This document shows positions 32,741-41,779 of a stretch of 64,000 nucleotides of DNA, in pieces. Below the pieces are notes generated by a model. It was given only the letters and a program-made list of their open reading frames with translations, was not told the DNA's origin and did not search any database. The translations under genes were made by a program, and so were the position numbers. The stretch comes from CAIYTF01 sp963664845 (GTDB taxonomy: Bacteria; Bacteroidota; Ignavibacteria; Ignavibacteriales; Ignavibacteriaceae): positions 5,642,001-5,706,000 of the forward strand of contig OY761615.1 of assembly GCA_963664845.1 (NCBI GenBank), in the 5' to 3' direction. Each line of letters opens with the position of its first letter. Position 1 is the stretch's first letter.

Positions 32741-33370
32741 TTATCGCTCAAGAGCAGAAATTTTATCCAACCTTGTCTGATGGCGGCCACCTTCAAATGG
32801 CGTTCTGAGCCAAACCTTCAGAATTGACTTTATGGTTTCAATGCCAAGCGCTTTTGCACCCAGCGTAATAATGTTGCTGTTATTATGACTTCTTGCGCTT
32901 AACGCAGAGAATTCGTTGTAACATGTTGTTGCACGAATTCCTTTAATCTTATTGGCAGTAATGCAAGATGGAATGCCCGTTGCGTCAAAAACAATTCCGG
33001 CATCAACATCCCGCTTAATCACTTTCTGTGCAACTGCTATAGCAAAATCCGGATAATTACATGATGCCTCCGAATTGCAACCGACATCAACGCAAATCAC
33101 TCCGGCCTCAGCGAGGAAAGGAAGTATCTCCAATTTTGTTTTGTATCCGGTATGATCTGAGCCAATTGCAAGTTTTAAAAACTGCAATGGTGGCCTTGCA
33201 CCTTGGTCGACTGTGTTAGCCGGAGGTGTGCCATATTCAACAACAATACCCAAAATCTTTGCTTTATCAATGGCCATTGGAGTGATCAACGTGTTTTTTT
33301 CAACAAACAAAACTTTTTTGCCTGTTTTTGCGAACTTCAGTATATCTAATTCAGTGAGCAATCGTTTCAT
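32741..33370 (-). CDS. RpiB/LacA/LacB-family isomerase-like protein with extra N-terminal domain
   Basis: The 209-residue product has a C-terminal domain of about 145 residues aligned to ribose-5-phosphate isomerase B: AIGSDHTGYKTKLEIL, CNYPDFA, IKGIRATTCYNEFSALSARSHNN and FEGGRHQ. At the catalytic loop, the usual ICGTGVG reads VFDATGIP, so the catalytic Cys is Asp129 and the second Gly is Pro134. Asp at this site is also seen in LacA-type galactose-6-phosphate isomerases. Residues 1-50 form an added domain (TELDILKFAKTGKKVLFVEK, ITPMAIDKAK) like that on EutQ-type proteins. It may not be an active RpiB. It follows manC by two bases. Confidence 0.75.
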   Translation of the reverse strand: MKRLLTELDILKFAKTGKKVLFVEKNTLITPMAIDKAKILGIVVEYGTPPANTVDQGARPPLQFLKLAIGSDHTGYKTKLEILPFLAEAGVICVDVGCNSEASCNYPDFAIAVAQKVIKRDVDAGIVFDATGIPSCITANKIKGIRATTCYNEFSALSARSHNNSNIITLGAKALGIETIKSILKVWLRTPFEGGRHQTRLDKISALER

Positions 33371-33372
33371 AA

Positions 33373-34443
33373 TTAAAGCAGACTTGTTTTATGTTGCATC
33401 TTCAAAGAGTCAACCACTTGTTTAACTTTTTGGGCCTGATCCCGTCGACAAATGAGCAGCGCATCAGGGGTATTAATAACAATGAGATTTTCAACACCAA
33501 TGGCCGCAGTAAATTTATCCGGAGAATAAATGTAGGTATCCATGGATAGATCAGAATATACATCTCCCACAAACGTATTTCCGTCCGCGTCTTTTTCGGA
33601 AAGCAGAAAAACTTCTTCCCAGCTGCCCACATCACTCCACCGGAACGATGATTTGATAAGATACACACGTTTTGATTTTTCCATGATACCATAATCAATA
33701 GAAATGCTTTTCAAATTAACATATACGTCGTATATGGTTTGCGCACAATTGTCTGTTCCTATAGCGTTGTTGATTTTCTCCAAACCGAAATACAATTCAG
33801 GCATGTAGGTCTGAATCTCTTCAAGAATGGCATCTGCCTGCCAAATGAACATTCCTGAATTCCAATAGAATTCCCCGCTCTCAAGAAACCGCACTGCAGT
33901 TGCATAGTTCGGTTTCTCTGCAAACGAATTGACTGGATAGATATTTCCGCCCAATTGCTGCTGTTGTTTTACCTGAATATATCCATAACCGGTTTCAGGT
34001 CGCGTAGGTGAAATACCAATGGTTACCAGTGCCTTTTTCTCACAGGCGAAATCTGCCGCTTCTTTCAGATTTTCAATAAATGCGTCTTCATCGTGAATAA
34101 GGTGATCGGCAGGTAAAACCATTGTTACTGCTTCATCTGATTTCTGTTTTATATATAAAGAAGCAAGTCCAATACAGGCAGCAGTATTTCTTCCAAACGG
34201 TTCGGTCAATATATGTTGAGGATCAACGCCTGGAAGCTGTTTCTGCATTTCTTCCTTTTGCAGTTCGTTAGTGATAATATAGATATCATCCAGAGCTACC
34301 AATTTATTTATCCGCCGCACCGTTGCCTGTATCATGGTATCGTCACCAAATATCCCAAGCAATTGCTTTGGTGTTTTCTCACGGCTTCTGGGCCAAAATC
34401 GTGAACCAACCCCTCCTGCCATAATTATCGCAAAGATCCGCAT
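33373..34443 (-). CDS. manC: mannose-1-phosphate guanylyltransferase
   Basis: The enzyme makes GDP-mannose from mannose-1-phosphate and GTP for envelope polysaccharides. The 356-residue protein has the N-terminal nucleotide-binding loop IIMAGGVGSRFWPRS, followed by KTPKQLLGI, TEPFGRNTAACIGLA, VLPADHLI, ETGYGYIQ and the FAEKP motif. WNSGMFIWQAD completes the set. It is the short single-domain form without the C-terminal isomerase domain. It lies two bases after the helical hypothetical gene and two bases before the RpiB-like gene, so all three are one operon. Confidence 0.94.
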   Translation of the reverse strand: MRIFAIIMAGGVGSRFWPRSREKTPKQLLGIFGDDTMIQATVRRINKLVALDDIYIITNELQKEEMQKQLPGVDPQHILTEPFGRNTAACIGLASLYIKQKSDEAVTMVLPADHLIHDEDAFIENLKEAADFACEKKALVTIGISPTRPETGYGYIQVKQQQQLGGNIYPVNSFAEKPNYATAVRFLESGEFYWNSGMFIWQADAILEEIQTYMPELYFGLEKINNAIGTDNCAQTIYDVYVNLKSISIDYGIMEKSKRVYLIKSSFRWSDVGSWEEVFLLSEKDADGNTFVGDVYSDLSMDTYIYSPDKFTAAIGVENLIVINTPDALLICRRDQAQKVKQVVDSLKMQHKTSLL

Positions 34444-34445
34444 AT

Positions 34446-35291
34446 CTACTCTTTAACCTTGATCATTTTAATTTTTCGAGAAAAGTCTTCTGCTTTATTC
34501 AAATACACCGAAATGTCGACTTCTTTATTTTTCACTAATGCCACCACTACAATTAGACAGGCACGCATTGCTTCGATGATTTCTTTCCCAGGCATAAGTT
34601 CCCTGCTCTTGACCAGCAGAAGTGATTTTGCCACAATACGCAACATATTTGAAATAATCTCTGTTCCAAAACGGTCAGAGAGTTCTGCATTGCGCAGAAG
34701 CATTTTCGCAAAGCCCGAATACTCATCATGATGGATTTCTTCAACGCCAATTCTTTTAAATAAGGCATCCAGGTTTTTGATGGGCTTCATTATTGCGGTT
34801 TCATAATCCTGGAATGAGAGTTCATTGGGAAACTCTTCTTCTTCCCTGAACATTTCGGAAATTTTTTCTTCTTCAATTTTTAAGGGTTGGAAGACTTTCT
34901 TTTCGGGAACCGGTATGTCATTTTCTTTACGGCTTGCTGCAACAAACATTTCGAGTTTTGCGAGGGCTTCTTTCAGTTGTGCAATTGAAACCGAATCAAG
35001 CATTGCGCCCACTTCTTTCACAAGAAGGTTACTGTGCTCTTTAAATTTTTCGGAAATGGTAAGAAAGTCAAGTTTGGACTGATGGAGATAATTGTAAACT
35101 TCTGAAAGGCGAATGGCAAGTTTCGAAAACTCTGTAACCTTTTTCATATGCTTAAGCCGCTCCTCCAAAGGAGTGGGGTTTAGCAGCATCTCTTTTATCA
35201 ATCCAACTGCTTCAATCTTCTCTGAACTCAATCTGAGATTATTGGCAGAAACACTGATTAATTGCGAGAGATATTGTTTATCAAATTCCAT
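34446..35291 (-). CDS. conserved-looking all-helical protein of unknown function
   Basis: The 281-residue product is rich in Lys, Glu and Leu with no signal peptide, membrane segment or recognisable motif. Two helical halves flank an acidic linker (VPEKKVFQPLKIEEEKISEM and FREEEEFPNE, about residues 130-160). The N-terminal half has alternating charged heptads that could form a coiled coil. It is the first gene of the operon with manC and the RpiB-like gene, with only two bases to manC. That suggests a link to sugar-nucleotide or envelope metabolism, but this is inference. I cannot assign a function. Confidence 0.6.
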   Translation of the reverse strand: MEFDKQYLSQLISVSANNLRLSSEKIEAVGLIKEMLLNPTPLEERLKHMKKVTEFSKLAIRLSEVYNYLHQSKLDFLTISEKFKEHSNLLVKEVGAMLDSVSIAQLKEALAKLEMFVAASRKENDIPVPEKKVFQPLKIEEEKISEMFREEEEFPNELSFQDYETAIMKPIKNLDALFKRIGVEEIHHDEYSGFAKMLLRNAELSDRFGTEIISNMLRIVAKSLLLVKSRELMPGKEIIEAMRACLIVVVALVKNKEVDISVYLNKAEDFSRKIKMIKVKE

Positions 35292-35660
35292 TTACGAAAA
35301 ATTTTTCAGGAGGAAATAAAAGTGTCAATTGAATATTCAAAATCATGAATCATAAAAATAAAAATCTTTTTGCAAATAATTGCAGTTTATTCGCTATTTA
35401 TTCGATTTTATTGCAAAATCCCTAATCAAAGCCTAAATAATTTCAAAACAGGTCATATATGGTTCGGTTTCATACATGGCTCAACATTGATAAGCACTCA
35501 TATGTTTCAACCTCAAAGACTGCATAATCTAAAATAAAGATCACACGCCAGCAACTCAGCCGAACATTAAAGAAGTGTTATGGTAAGTGCCAGCTCAACT
35601 ACCATGGTCCCCAATTAAAGAGCCGGGTTTGTTGAGAAAAAAGTGGTTTTCCGTTACTCT
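35292..35660. other. 369-base gap
   Basis: The gap lies between the helical gene's start and the alr stop. It is A/T-rich and probably holds the promoter of the helical protein-manC-rpiB-like operon near its left end. I see no gene, terminator with a T-run or known repeat in it. Confidence 0.45.
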
Positions 35661-36782
35661 CTATTCTTCTATATAAGTTCGGGGAAGTCGTTTTGATAGA
35701 AGGCAAATTACTTCATAGGGAATTGTCCCACAAATATCAGCCCAATCCCATGCATCGAACTTAACATTATTCTGTGAGCCCAATAAAATAACTTTTTTCC
35801 CGGGCTGAATCGTGTCATCTTTTAATTTGATCATTATTCGATCCATAGATACCCTTCCAATTTGCGGGAAGAGTTCACCGTCTATTATGACTTTTGCACG
35901 GTCTGAAAGCATCCGATAGTAACCATCGGCATAGCCCATGGGGAGAGTCGCAATATAAGTATCAGTGGGAGCAATATAGCTCAGGCCATACCCCAAACCT
36001 TCCCCTGCTTTTATCTTTTTAATAGTTTCGATCTCCGAAGAAACTTCTAAAACAGGTTCAAGCGTCAGGTCCTCGACCATTTCTCTGGAGGGATAATATC
36101 CAAATAGAGCAATCCCCGGTCTGATCATAGTAAAGCGGGATTCGGGTACCTGAAAAGTTGCACTGCTGTTAGCCGCATGAACCTCCTTGAATGTAAGCCC
36201 TTCTGATTTGCAGCGGTCCAAAACTCCAATAAATCGCGATAATTGCATTTGAGCAAAACTCAGGTCAGTTTCATCTGCCGTGGCAAAATGAGTATAGATT
36301 CCTTCCCAATCGAAGCGGTTGAGTGCTATAAGCGAATGCAACAATGGAAAGGCTTCGTCCCATCGAATGCCAAGCCTGTTCATGCCCGTATCTATTTTAA
36401 GATGTATCTTAAGACCATCTAAATCTGGATTGCCATGCAATTTCCTTAACAGCGGCAAATGTTCAGGTGCGCCAACGGAAATGGTTATATCAAGTTTCCT
36501 GGCTTCAAACAAAATTTTCTCAGTAACGGGTTCGAGCAGCAATATGGGTTCAACGATCCCGTTCACGCGTAATTCGAGAGCTTCCTCGAAAATTGAAACC
36601 GCATAATAATCCGGTTTTCGATTGTCAAGTTTATTTAGTGTTTGGGCTACTTTTACTGCCCCATGTCCATAACCATCAGCTTTAACAACAGCCATGATCT
36701 TGGCAGGAGCAACCAAATTTCTGATTTTGAGATAATTTCTTATTAATTTAGAAAGATTGACGGAGGCAAATGTTCTACGCAT
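35661..36782 (-). CDS. alr: alanine racemase
   Basis: Alr makes D-alanine for peptidoglycan with PLP. The product (373 residues from the ATG at 36782) has the PLP lysine in VVKADGYGHGA near residue 34, the HFATAD region and the general-base tyrosine in GLGYGLSY. VSMDRIMIKL and the C-terminal CGTIPYEVICLLSKRLPR complete the family marks. A TTG two codons upstream is an alternative start. It is divergent from nuoA across a 211-base gap. Its stop is followed by a gap without a clear terminator. Confidence 0.96.
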   Translation of the reverse strand: MRRTFASVNLSKLIRNYLKIRNLVAPAKIMAVVKADGYGHGAVKVAQTLNKLDNRKPDYYAVSIFEEALELRVNGIVEPILLLEPVTEKILFEARKLDITISVGAPEHLPLLRKLHGNPDLDGLKIHLKIDTGMNRLGIRWDEAFPLLHSLIALNRFDWEGIYTHFATADETDLSFAQMQLSRFIGVLDRCKSEGLTFKEVHAANSSATFQVPESRFTMIRPGIALFGYYPSREMVEDLTLEPVLEVSSEIETIKKIKAGEGLGYGLSYIAPTDTYIATLPMGYADGYYRMLSDRAKVIIDGELFPQIGRVSMDRIMIKLKDDTIQPGKKVILLGSQNNVKFDAWDWADICGTIPYEVICLLSKRLPRTYIEE

Positions 36783-36862
36783 ATTCAAATATTAAAAATT
36801 AAGGCTGAAATTTACAAATTTCCTGTATTTTGAACGCTGTATTATTTTGCATTTCATCATAA

Positions 36863-36889
36863 TTGCCGTAATTTATTTTTTGGTATAAT
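36863..36889 (+). promoter_or_regulatory. candidate promoter of the nuo operon (extended -10)
   Basis: TGGTATAAT at 36881-36889 is an exact extended -10 element. A TTGCCG at 36863-36868 could act as a weak -35 with a 15-base spacer. It lies about 105 bases upstream of nuoA. Bacteroidetes-type promoters differ from this pattern, so the assignment is tentative. Confidence 0.35.
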
Positions 36890-36993
36890 TATTGCTAAAT
36901 ATCAATGGTTTTCCGAATAATCTGAGAAAAAATCACTATTTTTCTTAAAACTGAAAAAATATTACCAAAAATGAAAAAGAGGAACACAACCTC

Positions 36994-37458
36994 ATGTTAA
37001 CTGAGTTCGGTAAAGCATTTGTCTTTATCATATTTTCGATGATCTTTGTTGTGATAGGAATATTCACGGCGTATCTTATCCGCCCGACCCGTCCGACAAA
37101 GGAAAAAATGACTACCTACGAATGTGGCGAAAATCCCCAAGGTTCCCCGTGGATTAAGTTTAATATCCGTTTCTACGTAGTGGCACTGATTTTCCTCATC
37201 TTTGACGTTGAAATTGTGTTAATGCTTCCTTGGGCACTTGCATATAAAGATTATGGTTTGGGTGGATTTTTTGTAGGAGCTATCTTTATTATACTCCTTT
37301 TTCTTGGAATGGTATATGAGTGGCGCAAAGGTGACTTGGAATGGGTGCGTTCGCAGCCGATTATACCACAGCCCCTTCGAAAAGAAGTTGCACCGATGCC
37401 GCTTATACCATCGGAAGAACATCCTCTTCTTTCAGTTGAACACAGTAATCAAGGATAG
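36994..37458 (+). CDS. nuoA: NADH-quinone oxidoreductase subunit A
   Basis: NuoA is a small membrane subunit next to the quinone site of complex I. The 154-residue product has three membrane segments (about 7-29, 63-87 and 91-110) and the family loop TYECGENPQGSPWIKFNIRF followed by YVVALIFLIFDVEIV. A soluble proline-rich tail extends beyond the usual 120-145 residues. It opens the 11-gene nuo operon and ends three bases before nuoB. A GAGGA lies about 12 bases upstream of the ATG. Confidence 0.95.
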   Translation: MLTEFGKAFVFIIFSMIFVVIGIFTAYLIRPTRPTKEKMTTYECGENPQGSPWIKFNIRFYVVALIFLIFDVEIVLMLPWALAYKDYGLGGFFVGAIFIILLFLGMVYEWRKGDLEWVRSQPIIPQPLRKEVAPMPLIPSEEHPLLSVEHSNQG

Positions 37459-37461
37459 ACA

Positions 37462-37956
37462 ATGGGTTTATTAGATAAACAATTTTCCGACGACAATATC
37501 ATCCTTTCGAATGCTGAAGATCTGATGAACTGGGCGAGATTATCCTCCCTTTGGCAAGTGGGGTTTGGACTAGCCTGTTGCGCCATTGAAATGATGGCGA
37601 CATCGGCGTCTCACTGGGATTTTGACCGTTTTGGTGTTATTCCCCGCCCTTCCCCCAGACAATCAGACCTCATCATCATCTCCGGCACCGTAACCCTTAA
37701 AATGGCAATTAGAGTTAAACGGCTCTACGAACAAATGCCTGACCCTAAATATGTGATTTCGATGGGAAGCTGCTCAAATTGCGGCGGGCCTTATTGGGAA
37801 CACGGTTACCATGTGTTGAAGGGTGTTGATAGGGTTATCCCTGTTGATGTATACGTTCCTGGTTGCCCTCCCCGCCCGGAAGCATTATTGGAAGGATTGC
37901 TGAAACTGCAGCAAAAAATCCGTAACGAATCCATGGTAACAAAGGTATCAGCATGA
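37462..37956 (+). CDS. nuoB: NADH-quinone oxidoreductase subunit B
   Basis: NuoB binds the terminal [4Fe-4S] cluster N2, which passes electrons to quinone. The four ligands are visible at Cys39 and Cys40 (LACCAIEMM), Cys104 (MGSCSNCGG) and Cys135 (VPGCPPRPE). The 164-residue length is typical. Its stop overlaps the nuoC start by four bases (ATGA). It belongs to the soluble connecting module, which is complete here (NuoB, C, D, I). Confidence 0.97.
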   Translation: MGLLDKQFSDDNIILSNAEDLMNWARLSSLWQVGFGLACCAIEMMATSASHWDFDRFGVIPRPSPRQSDLIIISGTVTLKMAIRVKRLYEQMPDPKYVISMGSCSNCGGPYWEHGYHVLKGVDRVIPVDVYVPGCPPRPEALLEGLLKLQQKIRNESMVTKVSA

Positions 37957-38483
37957 AAACAGCACAGGAAATCCACGAAATTTTAAAAGCAAAGTTTGGT
38001 GAAGGCATTGTTGGGTTTACCGACAACAAACTTTTTGAATTTGCCATTGAAGTAGAGCCTTTGAAAATATTCGACGTTGGCGAATTTCTCCGGGACAACG
38101 ATGAACTGCTTTTTGACAATCTGGTTCTATTAAGTGGACTTGATGACGCAAATGGCAAAAAAATTACACAGGCTGATGGCAGCTTTGACCTTGAAGGTGG
38201 AACCTTATCGGTAGTTTATCATTTGGAATCGACTTCACTGAAGCACAAAGTCGTTCTTAAAGTGTCCGTACCAAAGGAAAAACCGGAAGTTGAAAGCGTT
38301 ACCTTCGTTTGGAATCATGCCAACTGGGAAGAACGCGAAGCTTACGATATGTTGGGAATTATATTTCTTAATCACCCGAATCTTATTAGAATTTTAATGC
38401 CCTATGACTGGGATGCCGGATTTCCTCTTCGCAAAGACTACAGGAACCCGGAGTTTTATCATGGCATGAAAGTGCCTTACTGA
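37953..38483 (+). CDS. nuoC: NADH-quinone oxidoreductase subunit C
   Basis: NuoC is the 30-kDa peripheral subunit that packs against NuoD. The 176-residue product has the family end region WEEREAYDMLGIIFLNHPNL and RILMPYDWDAGFPLRKDY. It is separate from NuoD, unlike the fused NuoCD of E. coli. The N-terminal half is divergent, as usual for this subunit. The ATG is coupled to the nuoB stop. Confidence 0.94.
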   Translation: MKTAQEIHEILKAKFGEGIVGFTDNKLFEFAIEVEPLKIFDVGEFLRDNDELLFDNLVLLSGLDDANGKKITQADGSFDLEGGTLSVVYHLESTSLKHKVVLKVSVPKEKPEVESVTFVWNHANWEEREAYDMLGIIFLNHPNLIRILMPYDWDAGFPLRKDYRNPEFYHGMKVPY

Positions 38484-38509
38484 GCGAAATAAGAACAAAA
38501 TAAAGCATT

Positions 38510-39628
38510 ATGAGTGTATTAAAAACAGAAGAAATGATATTAAATATGGGACCGCAGCACCCGTCCACACACGGTGTACTGCGTCTCGAAGTTGAACTTG
38601 ACGGCGAACTGATCATTGACGTACGTCCACATATCGGCTATTTGCATCGTTGTTTTGAAAAACATTGCGAAGCAATGACCTACCCGCAAATAGTTCCTTA
38701 TGTTGACCGGCTCGATTACCTTGCTGCAATGTATAATGAATTTGGCTATGCCGTTGCCGTTGAACGTTTACTGGGAATCCAGGTGCCGGAAAGAGTTGAT
38801 TATATACGGGTCATCATGGGTGAATTCCAACGGATTGCCTCACACTTGGTAGCAGTTGGAACGTATGGACTCGATATCGGCGCTTATACTCCTTTCCTTT
38901 ATTGTTTCCGTGACCGCGAAGCCATTCTCAGCTTGTTCGAAATGACTTGCGGCGCACGTATGTTATACAATTATATATGGGTCGGTGGCTTGTCACACGA
39001 TCTTCACCCAGATTTTATCAGATTGGCAAAAGAGTTTTTGCCCCGTTTCAAAAGGACACTGGCTGAGCTTAACAATTTATTGAGTTATAATCAGATTTTC
39101 ATAGACAGAACTGCCAATGTTGGTGTTTTGCCGCTTAAAACCGCCATTGATTATGGTATTAGCGGACCTAACCTTCGTGCCAGCGGTATGAAATGGGATA
39201 TCAGAAGAGATGATCCCTACTCGATCTATGATCGTTTTGAGTTTGATATTCCCGTCGGAAAAGGACTTCGAGGAACCGTTGGTGACTGTTGGGACCGCTA
39301 TTACCTCCGCATTCTTGAAATGGAGCAGAGTGTTAAAATATTAGAGCAGGCTTTGGAACAAGTTCCTGAAGGAAATATAGCGGAAGCCATTCCTAAAAGA
39401 ATTAAACCTCCCGAAGGACAAATTTACAGCCGCGTTGAAAATCCAAAAGGCGAATTGGGATATTTTATTTCGAGTAAAGGCGGACTCCAGCCACACAGAG
39501 TTAAAGTACGCGCACCGTCATTCATACACCTTGGCATTTTGGGACCTTTGTGCAGAGGCCATCTGGTAGCGGATGTGATCGCGATTCTTGGAAGTATTGA
39601 TATTGTTTTAGGTGAGGTTGACCGATGA
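38510..39628 (+). CDS. nuoD: NADH-quinone oxidoreductase subunit D
   Basis: NuoD (49-kDa subunit) forms the quinone-binding cavity together with NuoB and NuoH. The 372-residue protein has NMGPQHPSTHGVLRLEVELDGE with the quinone-site His, IGYLHRCFEKHCE, PYVDRLDYLAAMYNE and the C-terminal VLGEVDR. Length matches bacterial NuoD. Its stop overlaps the nuoH start by four bases. In operons with an NADH module, nuoE, nuoF and nuoG would follow here; they do not. Confidence 0.97.
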   Translation: MSVLKTEEMILNMGPQHPSTHGVLRLEVELDGELIIDVRPHIGYLHRCFEKHCEAMTYPQIVPYVDRLDYLAAMYNEFGYAVAVERLLGIQVPERVDYIRVIMGEFQRIASHLVAVGTYGLDIGAYTPFLYCFRDREAILSLFEMTCGARMLYNYIWVGGLSHDLHPDFIRLAKEFLPRFKRTLAELNNLLSYNQIFIDRTANVGVLPLKTAIDYGISGPNLRASGMKWDIRRDDPYSIYDRFEFDIPVGKGLRGTVGDCWDRYYLRILEMEQSVKILEQALEQVPEGNIAEAIPKRIKPPEGQIYSRVENPKGELGYFISSKGGLQPHRVKVRAPSFIHLGILGPLCRGHLVADVIAILGSIDIVLGEVDR

Positions 39629-40692
39629 TTTACGATTTCCTGGTTAGTTTGATTCACAACGAATTTATCGTAGCCTTTCTCTGCAGCATTGTTCCAATGG
39701 CATTCATTTTACCGTATGCGTTGGTAGCCATTTATCTTGAACGCAAAGTTAGCGCTCATATGCAGGATCGCCTTGGGCCTATGATAACAGGTTCACACGG
39801 GTGGCTGCAGTCGTTTGCGGATGTCTTTAAATTGTTACAAAAAGAAGACATCATGGCCAGCAAAGTTGATAAAAAGCTCTTCAATATAGCTCCGGTTTTG
39901 ATCTTTGCCGGGAGTTATGCTGCTTTTGCTGCAATTCCCTTTTCTTCTAATTATATTGGTGCGAACCTCGATCTCGGATTGCTATTTATAATTGCAGTTT
40001 CCGGGTTTGTTGTTGCAAGCCTGTTAATGGCAGGATGGGGTTCAAACAATAAATATTCATTGATTGGTGCAGTTCGCTCAACCGCTCAAATAATCAGCTA
40101 CGAAATACCTACTACGCTTATCATCGTAATGATAGTTGTTGCTACAGGGACTTTGAACCTCTATGAATTGAGCATGAAACAGACGAACATATTTAATTGG
40201 CTGCTTTTTGGCGGATACATGCCAGGCTGGCACAAATACGCTCTCATTCCGTGCATGTTTATTGGTTTCATTATTATGTTTATCTCCACACTCGCTGAGG
40301 TGAACCGCGTACCTTTTGATATTCCGGAAGCGGAATCTGAACTTGTAGGCGGTTTTCATACAGAATATTCGGGTATGAAGTTTGCGATGTTCTTCCTGGC
40401 TGAGTATGCAAATATGTTTGCAGTATCAGCAATAGTATCATCAGTCTTCCTTGGTGGATTCCAATCACCGTTTGGCTATCTTGGCAATGCACTGGGATTG
40501 CCTTGGCTGGTGATTTTGGAACAATTTTTCTGGTTTACTGCCAAAGGCATGTTCTTCGTTTTTGTGCAAATGTGGCTCCGCTGGACTCTTCCACGTCTGC
40601 GCGTTGATCAGTTGATGGCAATGTGCTGGAAATACCTGATTCCAATTGCAGTTGCTGACCTTTTAATAGTTGCTTTAATCATGGTTTTATAA
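39625..40692 (+). CDS. nuoH: NADH-quinone oxidoreductase subunit H
   Basis: NuoH is a multi-pass membrane subunit that lines the quinone tunnel and joins the proton path. The 355-residue protein has eight or so membrane segments and the conserved cytoplasmic loops YLERKVSAHMQDRLGP and PFDIPEAESELVGGFHTEY, whose acidic residues are intact. It directly follows nuoD with an ATGA overlap, so the nuoEFG block is absent from this position. The next gene nuoI starts 20 bases later. Confidence 0.96.
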   Translation: MIYDFLVSLIHNEFIVAFLCSIVPMAFILPYALVAIYLERKVSAHMQDRLGPMITGSHGWLQSFADVFKLLQKEDIMASKVDKKLFNIAPVLIFAGSYAAFAAIPFSSNYIGANLDLGLLFIIAVSGFVVASLLMAGWGSNNKYSLIGAVRSTAQIISYEIPTTLIIVMIVVATGTLNLYELSMKQTNIFNWLLFGGYMPGWHKYALIPCMFIGFIIMFISTLAEVNRVPFDIPEAESELVGGFHTEYSGMKFAMFFLAEYANMFAVSAIVSSVFLGGFQSPFGYLGNALGLPWLVILEQFFWFTAKGMFFVFVQMWLRWTLPRLRVDQLMAMCWKYLIPIAVADLLIVALIMVL

Positions 40693-40712
40693 TTCAGAAC
40701 AGATAATCTTCT

Positions 40713-41279
40713 ATGACAACATATTTCAGAAATATTTACAATGCACTCTTTACAGTGCTTGTGGGCATGAAGATCACATTCAAGCATCTTTTTACTCCTT
40801 CGGTTACTATTCAGTATCCTGCGGTGAAACTGCCAATGCCTGAACGAATCCGCAACCGTCTGTATGTTAATATGGATGACTGCATTGGGTGTGATCAGTG
40901 TTCACGGGCATGCCCGGTTTCCTGTATTTCTATTGAGACGGTTAAAGCTTTACCGACTGATGATATCGGGAAAACATCGCAAGGCAAGAAAAAGGCACTA
41001 TGGGTCACAAAGTTTGACATCGATATAGCTAAATGCTGCTTCTGCCAGCTTTGTGTATTCCCCTGCCCAACAGAATGCATCTATATGTCCGATGCCTACG
41101 AATTCGCGGAATTCGAGAGGGATAATCTCGTTTATAATTTTGTTACATTGACGCCGGCCGAAATAGCTGAAAAAAAGAGCAATTTCGAAAAGATGGAAGC
41201 GGAAAAAGCCGCTGCTAAGGCTGCTCTTAAGCCTACCAAAGCCACAGATGCTCCGGCAAAACCTACAGGTGACGCATGA
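40713..41279 (+). CDS. nuoI: NADH-quinone oxidoreductase subunit I
   Basis: NuoI carries clusters N6a and N6b in an 8Fe ferredoxin fold. The two motifs are complete: C57, C60, C63, C67 (CIGCDQCSRACP) and C108, C111, C114, C118 (CCFCQLCVFPCP). The 188-residue product ends in a Lys/Ala/Pro-rich tail of about 30 residues that is not part of the core fold. Without NuoEFG, NuoI would be the natural docking point for an alternative electron donor such as ferredoxin or another flavoprotein. Its stop overlaps nuoJ by four bases. Confidence 0.96.
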   Translation: MTTYFRNIYNALFTVLVGMKITFKHLFTPSVTIQYPAVKLPMPERIRNRLYVNMDDCIGCDQCSRACPVSCISIETVKALPTDDIGKTSQGKKKALWVTKFDIDIAKCCFCQLCVFPCPTECIYMSDAYEFAEFERDNLVYNFVTLTPAEIAEKKSNFEKMEAEKAAAKAALKPTKATDAPAKPTGDA

Positions 41280-41767
41280 CATATTATATAGTTGCATTTT
41301 ATTTGTTTGCAGCAATCATTTTAGGCTCAGCCTATTTTGTTGTCACAGCAAAAAATATTATTTATTCGGCTTTCAATCTGATGTTGACTTTCTTCGGCGT
41401 GGCAGGATTTTATGCGCTTCTTGGTGCTGACTTTCTTGCTATCGTCCAGTTGATTGTTTACGTTGGAGGTATTCTCATACTGATGCTCTTCGGTATAATG
41501 CTCACGAATAAGATAACCGATCTGGAAATAAAAACCGGGGTGTTTCAGGTGTTGCCGGCTTCCATCATTGTTGGAATGTTCAGCGGTGTTCTTATTGCCT
41601 CCGTTTGGAATAACCGCTGGTTCAGCCTGAGTAAACTTTCCGAACCCATCAACACACTGCCGGCCATAGGCCATATATTGATGAACGAGTATATCGTGCT
41701 TTTTGAGCTTTTGGGTGTTCTTCTTTTAATTGCGCTTATCGGCGCAGCAAGCATTGCAAGAAAGTAA
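41276..41767 (+). CDS. nuoJ: NADH-quinone oxidoreductase subunit J
   Basis: NuoJ (ND6-type) is a membrane subunit with five helices, which fit the 163-residue product. The third helix segment GVAGFYALLGADFLAIVQL and VYVGGILILMLFGIML match the family pi-bulge helix and its glycines. It is coupled to nuoI by an ATGA overlap and is followed by nuoK after 12 bases. Confidence 0.94.
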   Translation: MTYYIVAFYLFAAIILGSAYFVVTAKNIIYSAFNLMLTFFGVAGFYALLGADFLAIVQLIVYVGGILILMLFGIMLTNKITDLEIKTGVFQVLPASIIVGMFSGVLIASVWNNRWFSLSKLSEPINTLPAIGHILMNEYIVLFELLGVLLLIALIGAASIARK

Positions 41768-41779
41768 AAGGAGACAAAC

